Assembly: GCA_002731825.1 (NCBI GenBank)
Contig: PCCS01000047.1
Location: 1-36,427, forward strand
DNA from: Myxococcales bacterium
Lineage (GTDB): Bacteria > Myxococcota_A > Bradymonadia > UBA7976 > UBA1532
Reading direction: 5' to 3'
DNA: 36,427 nt
The notes beneath the pieces were generated by a model. The model was not told the origin of the DNA, ran no database searches, and worked only from the letters and a program-made list of their open reading frames with translations. Numbering within the stretch: the stretch's first letter is position 1; each line of letters starts with the position of its first letter. Both the position numbers and the translations under genes were made by a program. Positions 16,385-24,139 of this stretch are shown one piece after another.

Positions 16385-17913
16385 CAGCGCAGTTTGCAAT
16401 TGGAATGGCCATACTGGCACCGCTGTTAGGCGCCATCGGAATTCAACTCACAGGGCGTTGGCCTAACTTACGAGAGACGGTCACACTCGTCTCTGCCGGT
16501 GCCGCCTTCTTATTTGTGCAGAGTCTGGTCAGTCTCGTGTTCGGTGGCGGGCGCCCAGAGCTGACGCTCGTAGCCGATGTTTTACCCGGCGTGGATTTGG
16601 CCTTTCAAGTCGAACCATTGGGCATGCTCTATGCCCTGGTGGCAGCCAGTCTTTGGATTCCAACATCCCTTTATGCTGTGGGCTACATGCGCGGTCACAA
16701 TGAAGGCAATCAAACCCGATTCTTCACATGTTTCGCATTGGCCATCTTTGCCGCGCTCGGAATCGCATTTTCCAAGAATGTCTTCACACTCTTTCTCTTC
16801 TACGAGATTTTGACATTCTCGACCTATCCATTGGTCACCCACTACGGCGACGATGAGGCAAAGCGTGCCGGTCGAATTTATATGGGTATTCTGGTCACAA
16901 CCTCAGTCGCTTTCCTCTTGTTGGCTGTGATTATGACTCAAGCGCTTGCGGGTACTCTCGACTTCAAGCCGGGCGGTATTCTCGCCGGTAAAGTTGACGG
17001 CCTGATGGTCCCATTTTTGTTGGCTCTCTATGCGTTCGGGACCGGTAAAGCAGCCCTGATGCCCTTTCACAAATGGCTTCCAAACGCCATGGTCGCGCCG
17101 ACACCCGTCAGCGCTCTGCTCCATGCGGTGGCCATCGTAAAAGCCGGTGTGTTTACCGTGTTAAAGGTTGTCGTCTATGTCTTCGGAATCGACTTTTTGA
17201 CAACCACAGCTGCATCCGAGTGGCTGATGTGGGTGGCGGCTTTTACGCTCTTGTCATCGTCTGTCATCGCCCTGACAAAAGACAATCTGAAAGCCAGGTT
17301 GGCCTATTCGACCATCAGTCAATTGGCCTACATCACGCTGGGCGCAGCCATCGCAACAAAGGCGGCCATAGCCGGTGCCGCAATGCACATTGCAATGCAT
17401 GCGATCGGAAAGATCACATTATTTTTCTGCGCTGGCGCAATCTATGTCGCCTTGCATAAGAAGTACATCAGTCAGATGAACGGAATTGGACGCCAAATGC
17501 CATTTACAATGGCTGCATTCTTCCTCGGTTCCATTTGTATCATCGGCCTTCCACCCATGGGTGGGTCCTGGAGTAAGTGGTACCTGTGTTTGGGTGCCCT
17601 AGACGCAGGCCAGACGGTCTTCGTTTTTGTATTGATGGCGAGTTCTCTTCTGAGTATCGGCTATCTGATGCCGGTCGTTTACCGGGCCTTCTTTTTCGAA
17701 CCCGATCCGGATGATCACCATCATGGCCACCACGGTGACCACCACGATGATGGTCATGGCGGGCATGAACCGAAAGAGGGCTTCTGGGCCAATATCAACG
17801 AGGCTCCAATTCTATGTGTGGCGCCTCTCTGTTTGACGGCCCTGGGCTGCATTGCGCTGTTTTTCTTAGCGCCGCATATCTACAACTTAGTCATCACCAT
17901 CACGGAGGTTTAA
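16381..17913 (+). CDS. Antiporter subunit D, second copy, with His-rich loop
   Basis: A 510-residue paralogue of the preceding subunit. Glu142 ('FLFYEILTFSTYP'), Lys223 ('GTGKAALMPFHKWLPNAM') and Lys254 ('AIVKAGVF') keep the proton-channel pattern, and a 'MHIAMHAIGKITLFFCAG' helix follows. Residues 446-462, in a loop between the penultimate and last membrane segments, contain ten His among Asp and Gly, an unusual metal-binding-like insertion. The start overlaps the previous stop (ATGA). A second D-type subunit is not part of minimal Mrp, so this may be a NuoM-like additional pump module. Confidence 0.9.
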   Translation: MTAQFAIGMAILAPLLGAIGIQLTGRWPNLRETVTLVSAGAAFLFVQSLVSLVFGGGRPELTLVADVLPGVDLAFQVEPLGMLYALVAASLWIPTSLYAVGYMRGHNEGNQTRFFTCFALAIFAALGIAFSKNVFTLFLFYEILTFSTYPLVTHYGDDEAKRAGRIYMGILVTTSVAFLLLAVIMTQALAGTLDFKPGGILAGKVDGLMVPFLLALYAFGTGKAALMPFHKWLPNAMVAPTPVSALLHAVAIVKAGVFTVLKVVVYVFGIDFLTTTAASEWLMWVAAFTLLSSSVIALTKDNLKARLAYSTISQLAYITLGAAIATKAAIAGAAMHIAMHAIGKITLFFCAGAIYVALHKKYISQMNGIGRQMPFTMAAFFLGSICIIGLPPMGGSWSKWYLCLGALDAGQTVFVFVLMASSLLSIGYLMPVVYRAFFFEPDPDDHHHGHHGDHHDDGHGGHEPKEGFWANINEAPILCVAPLCLTALGCIALFFLAPHIYNLVITITEV

Positions 17914-17917
17914 GACA

Positions 17918-18178
17918 ATGGGCGCACCTAATGATGGCGATAAGAGCTGGTTCGATGAACCCCGAAACATAAACATTATCGTATGGACGCTCGTGCTCGC
18001 ATGCTTGGGCGTGATGGTCGGCGGTGAATTTATCCATAAACACGGACATTTCGAAGTTGAGTATACCGTTCCGGGTTTCTACGGCTTGTTTGGATTTGTT
18101 GCCTATACCTGCATAATCGCAACAGCCATATTGTTCAGGAAACTCGTCATGAGACCGGAGGATTACTACGATGAGTAA
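17918..18178 (+). CDS. Small two-helix membrane protein in the antiporter operon
   Basis: An 86-residue protein with two predicted membrane helices (about 20-37 and 54-75), a charged N-terminus and a short 'FIHKHGHFEVEY' loop. GGAGG 8 nt upstream, inside the end of the previous gene, supports the start. Its last codons carry the GGAGG for the following gene, which it overlaps by 8 nt, so it is firmly part of the operon. No family was recognised. It may be an accessory or linker subunit between the D-type paralogues. Confidence 0.85.
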   Translation: MGAPNDGDKSWFDEPRNINIIVWTLVLACLGVMVGGEFIHKHGHFEVEYTVPGFYGLFGFVAYTCIIATAILFRKLVMRPEDYYDE

Positions 18179-19949
18179 TTACATCTTCCCGGGCTTCATC
18201 CTCATTTTCGGGGGTCTTCTACTGCCTCTTTTTCCGAAGTCTTTGCGTAAGTGGGTCGCGCTGGCCCTCCCGGTTCTCAGCTGCGTGCACATGCATTATC
18301 TGCCAGAAGGCTATGCGCTGACGACCCAGATATTTGAGTATACGCTGACACCGGTTCGAATGGACAAGCTCAGCCTCGTCTGGGGCTATGTATTCCATCT
18401 CGCAGCACTCATGAGTGTGCTCTATCAAATGCACGTCAAAGACACACTTCAAGATGTGTCTGGGATAACCTATGCCGGTGCAGCCGTTGGTGCTGTTTTC
18501 GCCGGTGATTTAATCACTCTCTTTGTCTACTGGGAATTGACGGCGATCACATCGGTCTTTCTGATTTACGCCAATCGGACACCCACGGCTGCGAAAATTG
18601 GGACGCGATACTTAATTATCCAAGTCGCATCGGGCGTTATCTTGTTTTTTGGCGTTCTACTCTGGGTGCGTGAGACAGGCAGCGTCGATATCGGTTCCTT
18701 TACCTACGGTGAAGACAATTGGCATTTATTCGGCCCCTTTGTGAATCCTGAGACCGGTATGCCAGTCTCGATGGCCTCTTGGATCATCCTATTTGCCTTT
18801 GGTATCAAGGCCGCTTTCCCATTTTTGCATAATTGGCTTCAGGACTCTTATCCCGCGGCTACAGCCACGGGTACGGTCTTCTTAAGCGCGTTCACGACCA
18901 AATTGGCCATTTATGCCTTGGTTAGATGTTATGCGGGCACCAGTATTTTGATTCCTATCGGACTGGTGATGACGCTCTTTCCCATCATCTTCGCAGTGAT
19001 TGAAAATGATCTTCGAAAGGTGCTGGCCTACAGCCTCAATAACCAGCTGGGTTATATGGTTGTTGGCGCTGGTGTTGGCACGGAGCTCGCACTCAATGGC
19101 GCGGCTGCACATGCATTTGCTCACATCATTTATAAGGGCCTGCTGTTCATGGCAATGGGCGCCGTTCTCTATCGAGTCGGCACAACGAAAGCCAACCAGC
19201 TGGGTGGTCTGCACAAGTCCATGCCCCTGACGACCATATTCTGCATTATCGGGTCACTGTCAATCTCCGGCATGCCTGGATTCAGTGGTTTTGTAACCAA
19301 GTCGATGACCTTATCGGCGGCTTTTGGCACCCATGATGTTCTGCTTTTCGTGGGTCTATTGATCGCGTCTGCAGGCGTGGTAGACCACTCAGGGATTAAG
19401 ATTCCCTTCTTTGCATTTTTCGCCCACGATTCGGGAAAGCGATGCAAGGAAGCACCAATCAACATGCTGCTCGCCATGGGGATCGCGGCGTTTTTCTGCA
19501 TCTTTTTAGGCATCTATCCGCAACCACTGTACGACATCTTGCCCTTCGAGGTTCGAGCCGACGTCAACGGCGCTGAGTGGCACAATTACAGTGCAAGTCA
19601 TGTCTATACGTCTTTTCAATTGCTGTTCATGGCCGCTCTAGCATTCGTGGTCTTGATGAAGACAAATATGTATCCGCCGGAATTATCCTGCACCAATCTT
19701 GACACTGATGTCGTCTATCGACGGTGGCTGAAGCGAAGCGCGATGACCATTGGGTCGACGATCCAATCGATTTGGTCTCGTACACTCGGTAGTATCAAAG
19801 CTCAGATTGTTGGAACGGTTCAGCGAGTGGGCGATCAGGCTCGGCCTAATTCGATCTTAGGTGAACCATGGACGATTGGTCGAACTGCATTATGGGCCGC
19901 AATTCTTCTCCTCTTTGTCTTTGTCTCCGGCATGACCAAAGTCATGTAG
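18171..19949 (+). CDS. Antiporter subunit D, third copy (MrpA-N/NuoL-like)
   Basis: A 592-residue proton-conducting subunit. Channel residues are Glu122 ('VYWELTAITSVFL'), Lys213 ('GIKAAFPFLHNWLQD') and Lys244 ('TTKLAIYAL'). It is about 80 residues longer than its two paralogues. After the core helices come 'NLDTDVVYRRW', then a long amphipathic stretch and a final membrane helix (about 573-590). This resembles the lateral helix plus anchor of NuoL and the N-terminal part of MrpA, so it may be the missing NuoL-like half of MrpA. GGAGG lies just upstream of the ATG. The stop is 2 nt from the start of the haem lipoprotein gene. Confidence 0.9.
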   Translation: MSNYIFPGFILIFGGLLLPLFPKSLRKWVALALPVLSCVHMHYLPEGYALTTQIFEYTLTPVRMDKLSLVWGYVFHLAALMSVLYQMHVKDTLQDVSGITYAGAAVGAVFAGDLITLFVYWELTAITSVFLIYANRTPTAAKIGTRYLIIQVASGVILFFGVLLWVRETGSVDIGSFTYGEDNWHLFGPFVNPETGMPVSMASWIILFAFGIKAAFPFLHNWLQDSYPAATATGTVFLSAFTTKLAIYALVRCYAGTSILIPIGLVMTLFPIIFAVIENDLRKVLAYSLNNQLGYMVVGAGVGTELALNGAAAHAFAHIIYKGLLFMAMGAVLYRVGTTKANQLGGLHKSMPLTTIFCIIGSLSISGMPGFSGFVTKSMTLSAAFGTHDVLLFVGLLIASAGVVDHSGIKIPFFAFFAHDSGKRCKEAPINMLLAMGIAAFFCIFLGIYPQPLYDILPFEVRADVNGAEWHNYSASHVYTSFQLLFMAALAFVVLMKTNMYPPELSCTNLDTDVVYRRWLKRSAMTIGSTIQSIWSRTLGSIKAQIVGTVQRVGDQARPNSILGEPWTIGRTALWAAILLLFVFVSGMTKVM

Positions 19950-19951
19950 AC

Positions 19952-22147
19952 TTGGGTCGCCGTCGAGTACATCAATGCAGATGGACCCTCGTGGTCCTCT
20001 TGATCGGCCTGTTTCTCGGGTGTCGCGAGACACCCGTTGCCGCCTCCTCACAAAAAGCCGGCCCCATCGCACCTGCAGTCCAAGAGGCGAAGTCCTCAAC
20101 AAACTCACCTGAAACCGATACACGCGTCACGAGAGAAAAGACAAAAAAAAATCTGAAGACCTTGCTCTTCAAACCGGGGAAATCGTCTGCAGATGACCCG
20201 CTTACAAAGACCATTCAGGCCGAATGTGGTTCATGTCACGCCTACCCTGACCCGCGCGAATTCACACGAACGACCTGGCGCAAAGCAAACGCCTATATGG
20301 ATCGGGTCTTCAAAGAGTTCTATCCCCAATACACTCGGCAGCTCTCGGCGGATGTCGTAGACCAATATTACCAGACATATGCAGCTCAACAGCGCCCCAG
20401 CCCTACCCTCTACCCTGCTGATTCCAGCTACCATCTAAAATCTATACCACTGGGGCCAAAGGCGAGAATTGTCGTTGATCTTAAGGGACTTAAGACGGGG
20501 TTGCGCTTAGTCGACATGCTGTCTGGTGACATTATTTTTACCGACGCTTCCGGGCAAATTAGACCCCTGGCAACCGGTCGACACCCGGTCAAGACCCAAT
20601 GGTGGTCTAAGGCAGAGCGCATCGAGGAATTTGTGTTTGCCGATTTGGGCATCTTTCGCGCGGCGGATACGAAACGTGGACGCGTGGTCTTAGTGCGCCC
20701 AGGACACCCGAATCATGCCCTCTTGGAGACAGCCGGGCGGGTCACCGATGTCGCCATAGGAGATCTAGATTCTGACGGATTTAGGGACGCGGTCGTGGGG
20801 GTCTTTGGATGGCAGGAGACAGGCGGATTATACATCATCTGGGGGGCCTCAAGAGTAGAGGACTACGCGGTGGAGAAAATTTCCAAAAACGCTGGATACA
20901 TGGCGGTCAAAATTGCCCGGTTTAGACCGAATTCCCCCCTTAAAATCGTCGCGCAAACAGCCCAGCATCACGAACAAATCGAACTCTATTCACTTCAGAA
21001 AAGGGCTGTCACCCGACGAATCATCTTCAAGGCCCCCAGCGCACTTTGGGGTAGCTTGGGTATGGAGATGGTCGACATCGATGCGGACGGTGATCTCGAC
21101 ATCCTACATTGGAACGGTGATACGCTAGATGCGCCTAAGCTCGCTGATTGGCAGGGTGTTCATATCCTGAAGAACACCGATCAAACCTTTGTGAGCACCC
21201 AGCTCGCCAGTCTACCTGGCATTCATGATTTAGCCGTCGCTGACTTAGATGAAAACGGTCTACCGGACATCGTTGCTGTGGCCAATCTGCCACCAAGAAT
21301 CACCGAGACCTTGGGCGAAGCTGCCCTCGACCAAACCATTGGACTCGAATCAGTCATCAAGCTGAGCCAGCGTACCACAGACCGGTTTGAGGTCAGCAGT
21401 CTACTGCGCGACCAAACATGCTTTGCCAGTGTCGAGATTATCGACTGGAATCAAGACGGACGTCTCGACATCGCGCTGGGGGGGTTTGGAATCGGTTGGT
21501 CGCTTTTGAGCCATCACGGTGAGGTTGGACTCAAGAGCGGACAAGACAACGCCTGTGATCAAGGCGGACTTTTCATCTTGGACAGCGCAGTGGGTAAGAC
21601 AAGACAGACACCCAAAGGCCTATCGCCCAAAAGATTTCAGGAGGCGCTCAATCGAATCGTCGAAAACGACCCTGATGATGCACGTAACAGGGTCAATCTG
21701 GGCAATACCTACTTGGAGAAAAAGGACTACCGGATGGCTACTCGGCTGTACAAAGAGGCTCTGGAAATCGAGCCTGATCAGAAAGCAGCGACCCTAAACC
21801 TCGCCCTCGTGCTAGACCGGATCGGTCGTTCAAGCGAGGCGAGTTTCCGCCTAAAGCAGTTAGTCCAAAGGTGGCCTCGATTCGCTGATGGCCATGCTCA
21901 GCTGGCAACCATTCTGTACAGAGCAAGAGATTTTGACGCGGCGCTCAGCCACATAGACCAAGCGATTGTATTGGGTACCCCGAATCCTGACCACCTGACG
22001 AACAGAGGGCATATTTTAGCGGCTCTTGAACGGCTAGACGAATCCATCGTGTCATATGAGTCGGCTCTCAAATTAGATCCCACACATCAGCGAGCCACGC
22101 AGTACCTAAACAAGGTGCGCCAAGGTGCGACCCACAAAACACCCTGA
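19952..22147 (+). CDS. Monohaem FG-GAP/VCBS and TPR lipoprotein
   Basis: A 731-residue exported protein if TTG 19952 is the start; the open frame extends to 19868 inside the previous gene, and GTG 19991 is another choice. The TTG start gives a good lipoprotein signal ending 'LIGLFLGC' with Cys24. A single haem motif Cys-Gly-Ser-Cys-His is at 92-96, in a region 'AYPDPREFTR...WRKANAYM' typical of c-type haem domains. Beta-propeller FG-GAP repeats with Asp-x-Asp calcium loops follow ('IGDLDSDGFRDAVVG', 'VDIDADGDLDILHW', 'VADLDENGLPDIVAV', 'IIDWNQDGRLDIALGG'). Three or four TPRs fill about 560-725. It sits at the end of the antiporter operon and could tether redox or partner proteins on the periplasmic side. 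Confidence 0.85.
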   Translation: MGRRRVHQCRWTLVVLLIGLFLGCRETPVAASSQKAGPIAPAVQEAKSSTNSPETDTRVTREKTKKNLKTLLFKPGKSSADDPLTKTIQAECGSCHAYPDPREFTRTTWRKANAYMDRVFKEFYPQYTRQLSADVVDQYYQTYAAQQRPSPTLYPADSSYHLKSIPLGPKARIVVDLKGLKTGLRLVDMLSGDIIFTDASGQIRPLATGRHPVKTQWWSKAERIEEFVFADLGIFRAADTKRGRVVLVRPGHPNHALLETAGRVTDVAIGDLDSDGFRDAVVGVFGWQETGGLYIIWGASRVEDYAVEKISKNAGYMAVKIARFRPNSPLKIVAQTAQHHEQIELYSLQKRAVTRRIIFKAPSALWGSLGMEMVDIDADGDLDILHWNGDTLDAPKLADWQGVHILKNTDQTFVSTQLASLPGIHDLAVADLDENGLPDIVAVANLPPRITETLGEAALDQTIGLESVIKLSQRTTDRFEVSSLLRDQTCFASVEIIDWNQDGRLDIALGGFGIGWSLLSHHGEVGLKSGQDNACDQGGLFILDSAVGKTRQTPKGLSPKRFQEALNRIVENDPDDARNRVNLGNTYLEKKDYRMATRLYKEALEIEPDQKAATLNLALVLDRIGRSSEASFRLKQLVQRWPRFADGHAQLATILYRARDFDAALSHIDQAIVLGTPNPDHLTNRGHILAALERLDESIVSYESALKLDPTHQRATQYLNKVRQGATHKTP

Positions 22148-22346
22148 GCCATGTATCAAATCGACTGGCATAGACGTCGGTCGGATCGCACGGCGGACGA
22201 GTCGTCAGGCATGGTCTTCTGAGTCACTCTATTTCGTGCTGGCCGGATAGGATCTGTTAATTAAGAAAATTACATTGTTAACATTCACAGCCGTACGAAA
22301 GGACAGGTAGATTAACTAATTGAGATTAAGTTTGTGCTCTGTTGGC

Positions 22347-22376
22347 TTGCGCTAGGCCGCCAACACAGGCTAGATT
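22347..22376 (+). promoter_or_regulatory. Possible promoter of the thioredoxin-like lipoprotein gene
   Basis: TTGCGC (22347-22352) and TAGATT (22371-22376) are separated by 18 bp and lie about 30 nt before the start. The match is modest. A copy of GATTAAGTTT is found just upstream at 22324-22333. Confidence 0.35.
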
Positions 22377-22409
22377 CTCCCGCACACGCGACTAAATTGG
22401 AGGATGTTC

Positions 22410-23516
22410 ATGACATTCATACATCACACGAAATCCGTATTTCTAACGACAATGGTCATCGGCTTTGCTTTCGCTGGATGCGGTAGTGGTGACGAGTCGA
22501 GTACCGTCTATGAGTTCCAGGAAGCGCCTGGACAACCCGACATCAATGCCAATGGAACGGAGTCTGGCGACTCAAATGACGGGCCAAACACCGTGCCGAC
22601 AGACGGGCTAGATAATCCCGAAGGCAATAACGATGGGTCTGACGGAACTGATGGTAGTGACAACCCAGGGCCAAGTGATGGCAACAACGTGGGCGAGCCA
22701 GAACCACCCGTGAGCTCAGGTGCCGGCATCCTCGGTGCCGCGTGTACCCAAAACAGTGATTGTGAGACCGGTTTATGTTTCACGGGCATGCCAGGGGGCT
22801 ACTGCAGCAAGGTCTGTGAATCAGCAGCTGATTGTGGGGCGACTGGCAGCTGCTGGACCTTGGGCCAGCAAGATCGGATCTGCCTGCTGAATTGCACGGA
22901 CTCCTCCGAATGCCGAGACGGCGAAGGCTATGTGTGCGACGGGGATAACACCTGTTTTCCCAGTGCTCCTAGCGGTGGTTCAAGTGGTGGTGGTGATGCC
23001 AGTGGCGAAGGTCGCGGTGTGGGGCCTGGTGCGCCTGTTGGTGGCATCATCCAAGACTTTTCACTCATGAACTGTGGCACCGGCGAATTGGTCAGCATGC
23101 AATCCTATTTCCAAGGACAGCAAGCAGGGATGTTTGTCCTGACGGCCGGGTGGTGTGGCGCCTGTGCGCAGTGGGTCCCTCAAATTCTCGACCTCCTCCA
23201 AAACCCAAATGTTGCTGGTCTCAAGGTCGCTTTTGTCCTTGGAGAGGATCCGAGTTATGCACAGCCAACTCAGCGCTATTGCCAGCAATACGGGAATCAA
23301 AACAATATTCCTGCTGACAACTTGTTTATGGACCACAATGGGTCGGATTCCTTCACGACGGTCTTTGCAAATATGCAGCCCTACGTGACCGCTGATGGCA
23401 GTTTCGGTCTGCCATTCAATGCCATGCTCGACCCGGAGACATTCGAGTATATCTACGCGGACCGGGGACCCGGCGGTGATATCAACGCTGCATTGAACCG
23501 CCTACTTGCACCCTAA
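22410..23516 (+). CDS. Thioredoxin-like lipoprotein with cysteine-rich module
   Basis: A 368-residue protein. I prefer ATG 22410, 6 nt after GGAGG; ATG 22404 touches the GGAGG and is too close. A lipobox Phe-Ala-Gly-Cys follows the signal. A 60-residue Asp/Asn/Gly-rich linker leads to a cysteine-rich block (motifs 'CTQNSDCETGLC', 'CESAADCGATGSC', 'CTDSSECRDGEGYVC'). After a Gly/Ser linker comes a thioredoxin/TlpA-like domain with Trp-Cys-Gly-Ala-Cys (248-252) and a later 'FGLPFNAMLDPETFEYIY'. The active-site pair is intact, so a periplasmic or surface thiol-disulfide role is likely. A strong terminator follows, so it is monocistronic on the 3' side. Confidence 0.88.
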   Translation: MTFIHHTKSVFLTTMVIGFAFAGCGSGDESSTVYEFQEAPGQPDINANGTESGDSNDGPNTVPTDGLDNPEGNNDGSDGTDGSDNPGPSDGNNVGEPEPPVSSGAGILGAACTQNSDCETGLCFTGMPGGYCSKVCESAADCGATGSCWTLGQQDRICLLNCTDSSECRDGEGYVCDGDNTCFPSAPSGGSSGGGDASGEGRGVGPGAPVGGIIQDFSLMNCGTGELVSMQSYFQGQQAGMFVLTAGWCGACAQWVPQILDLLQNPNVAGLKVAFVLGEDPSYAQPTQRYCQQYGNQNNIPADNLFMDHNGSDSFTTVFANMQPYVTADGSFGLPFNAMLDPETFEYIYADRGPGGDINAALNRLLAP

Positions 23517-23533
23517 GTTAAGCCGTCTGCTTG

Positions 23534-23563
23534 AAAGCGCCGGATTGACCGGCGCTTTTTTTT
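23534..23563 (+). terminator. Rho-independent terminator
   Basis: AAAGCGCCGG (23534-23543), 5-nt loop, CCGGCGCTTT (23549-23558), followed by an unbroken T-run to 23563. It lies 18 nt after the thioredoxin-like gene's stop. This is the clearest terminator in the window. Confidence 0.93.
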
Positions 23564-23569
23564 GGCCCG

Positions 23570-23596
23570 TTGAAAAAATGTAACGATCGGTATACT
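23570..23596 (+). promoter_or_regulatory. Probable promoter of the Mpo1-like gene
   Basis: TTGAAA (23570-23575) and TATACT (23591-23596) with a short 15-bp spacer sit directly after the terminator and about 30 nt before the start of the next gene. Confidence 0.45.
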
Positions 23597-23628
23597 TTTA
23601 GCGTGTAGCCTTTCGGGGGATATCGGTC

Positions 23629-24003
23629 ATGGGTCAAGAACATCGGATTCAAACTTTTTCTGAGTTTTGGGCGTTCTACGTGGGCGAACACAGACATCCA
23701 ACCAATCGGTTTCTCCACTATATCGGCACCTCTGTCGGCTTGAGCTGTCTTGTAGTGGCTCCCATTCTCCAGATCTGGTGGCTATTGGCCGTAGCACCCG
23801 TCATTGGATACGGCCATGCCTGGTTTGGGCATTTTGCCATCGAGGGCAATAAGCCGGCCAGCTTTGCTTACCCCGGATGGTCATTTATGGGGGATATAAA
23901 AATGCTTTCCTATGCACTCACAGGGCGTATGAACAAAGAAGTCGAACGCCTCTATGGCTCGACTCATCCAGCTGATGATGCCCCATGCCTCGTCGAATTT
24001 TAG
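23629..24003 (+). CDS. DUF962/Mpo1-like membrane protein
   Basis: A 124-residue protein of the DUF962 (Mpo1) family. Features include 'FYVGEHRHPTNRFLHYIGT' at about 16-34, two hydrophobic helices (35-66), and 'GYGHAWFGHFAIEGNKPASF' with the conserved histidines, then 'GDIKMLSYALTGRM'. The yeast member Mpo1 is an Fe-dependent dioxygenase in alpha-oxidation of 2-hydroxy fatty acids; the bacterial role is not established. GGGGGA precedes the ATG by about 10 nt. It stands alone between a terminator and the metallohydrolase gene. Confidence 0.9.
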   Translation: MGQEHRIQTFSEFWAFYVGEHRHPTNRFLHYIGTSVGLSCLVVAPILQIWWLLAVAPVIGYGHAWFGHFAIEGNKPASFAYPGWSFMGDIKMLSYALTGRMNKEVERLYGSTHPADDAPCLVEF

Positions 24004-24139
24004 GGGAAATCCAGCCAATTCCGGCCGTCTAGAAACACCGCTTGCGAGAGCACCGTTTGACCAAAACAAGATTATTTGATTTCGTCTTTAATGATGAATC
24101 CACCGCCTTTTAGGCTAATGCCGTTTTTGGGATTGTTGA

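Noticed and set aside
12204-19949. A hydrogenase or complex I operon
   Set aside because: No NiFe large or small subunit, ferredoxin-like, NuoB/C/D/H/I or NADH-binding subunit; only antiporter-type subunits are present.
19868-19951. Upstream start for the haem/FG-GAP lipoprotein inside the antiporter gene
   Set aside because: It would put about 28 polar, Cys-containing residues before the signal peptide; TTG 19952 gives a normal lipoprotein signal.
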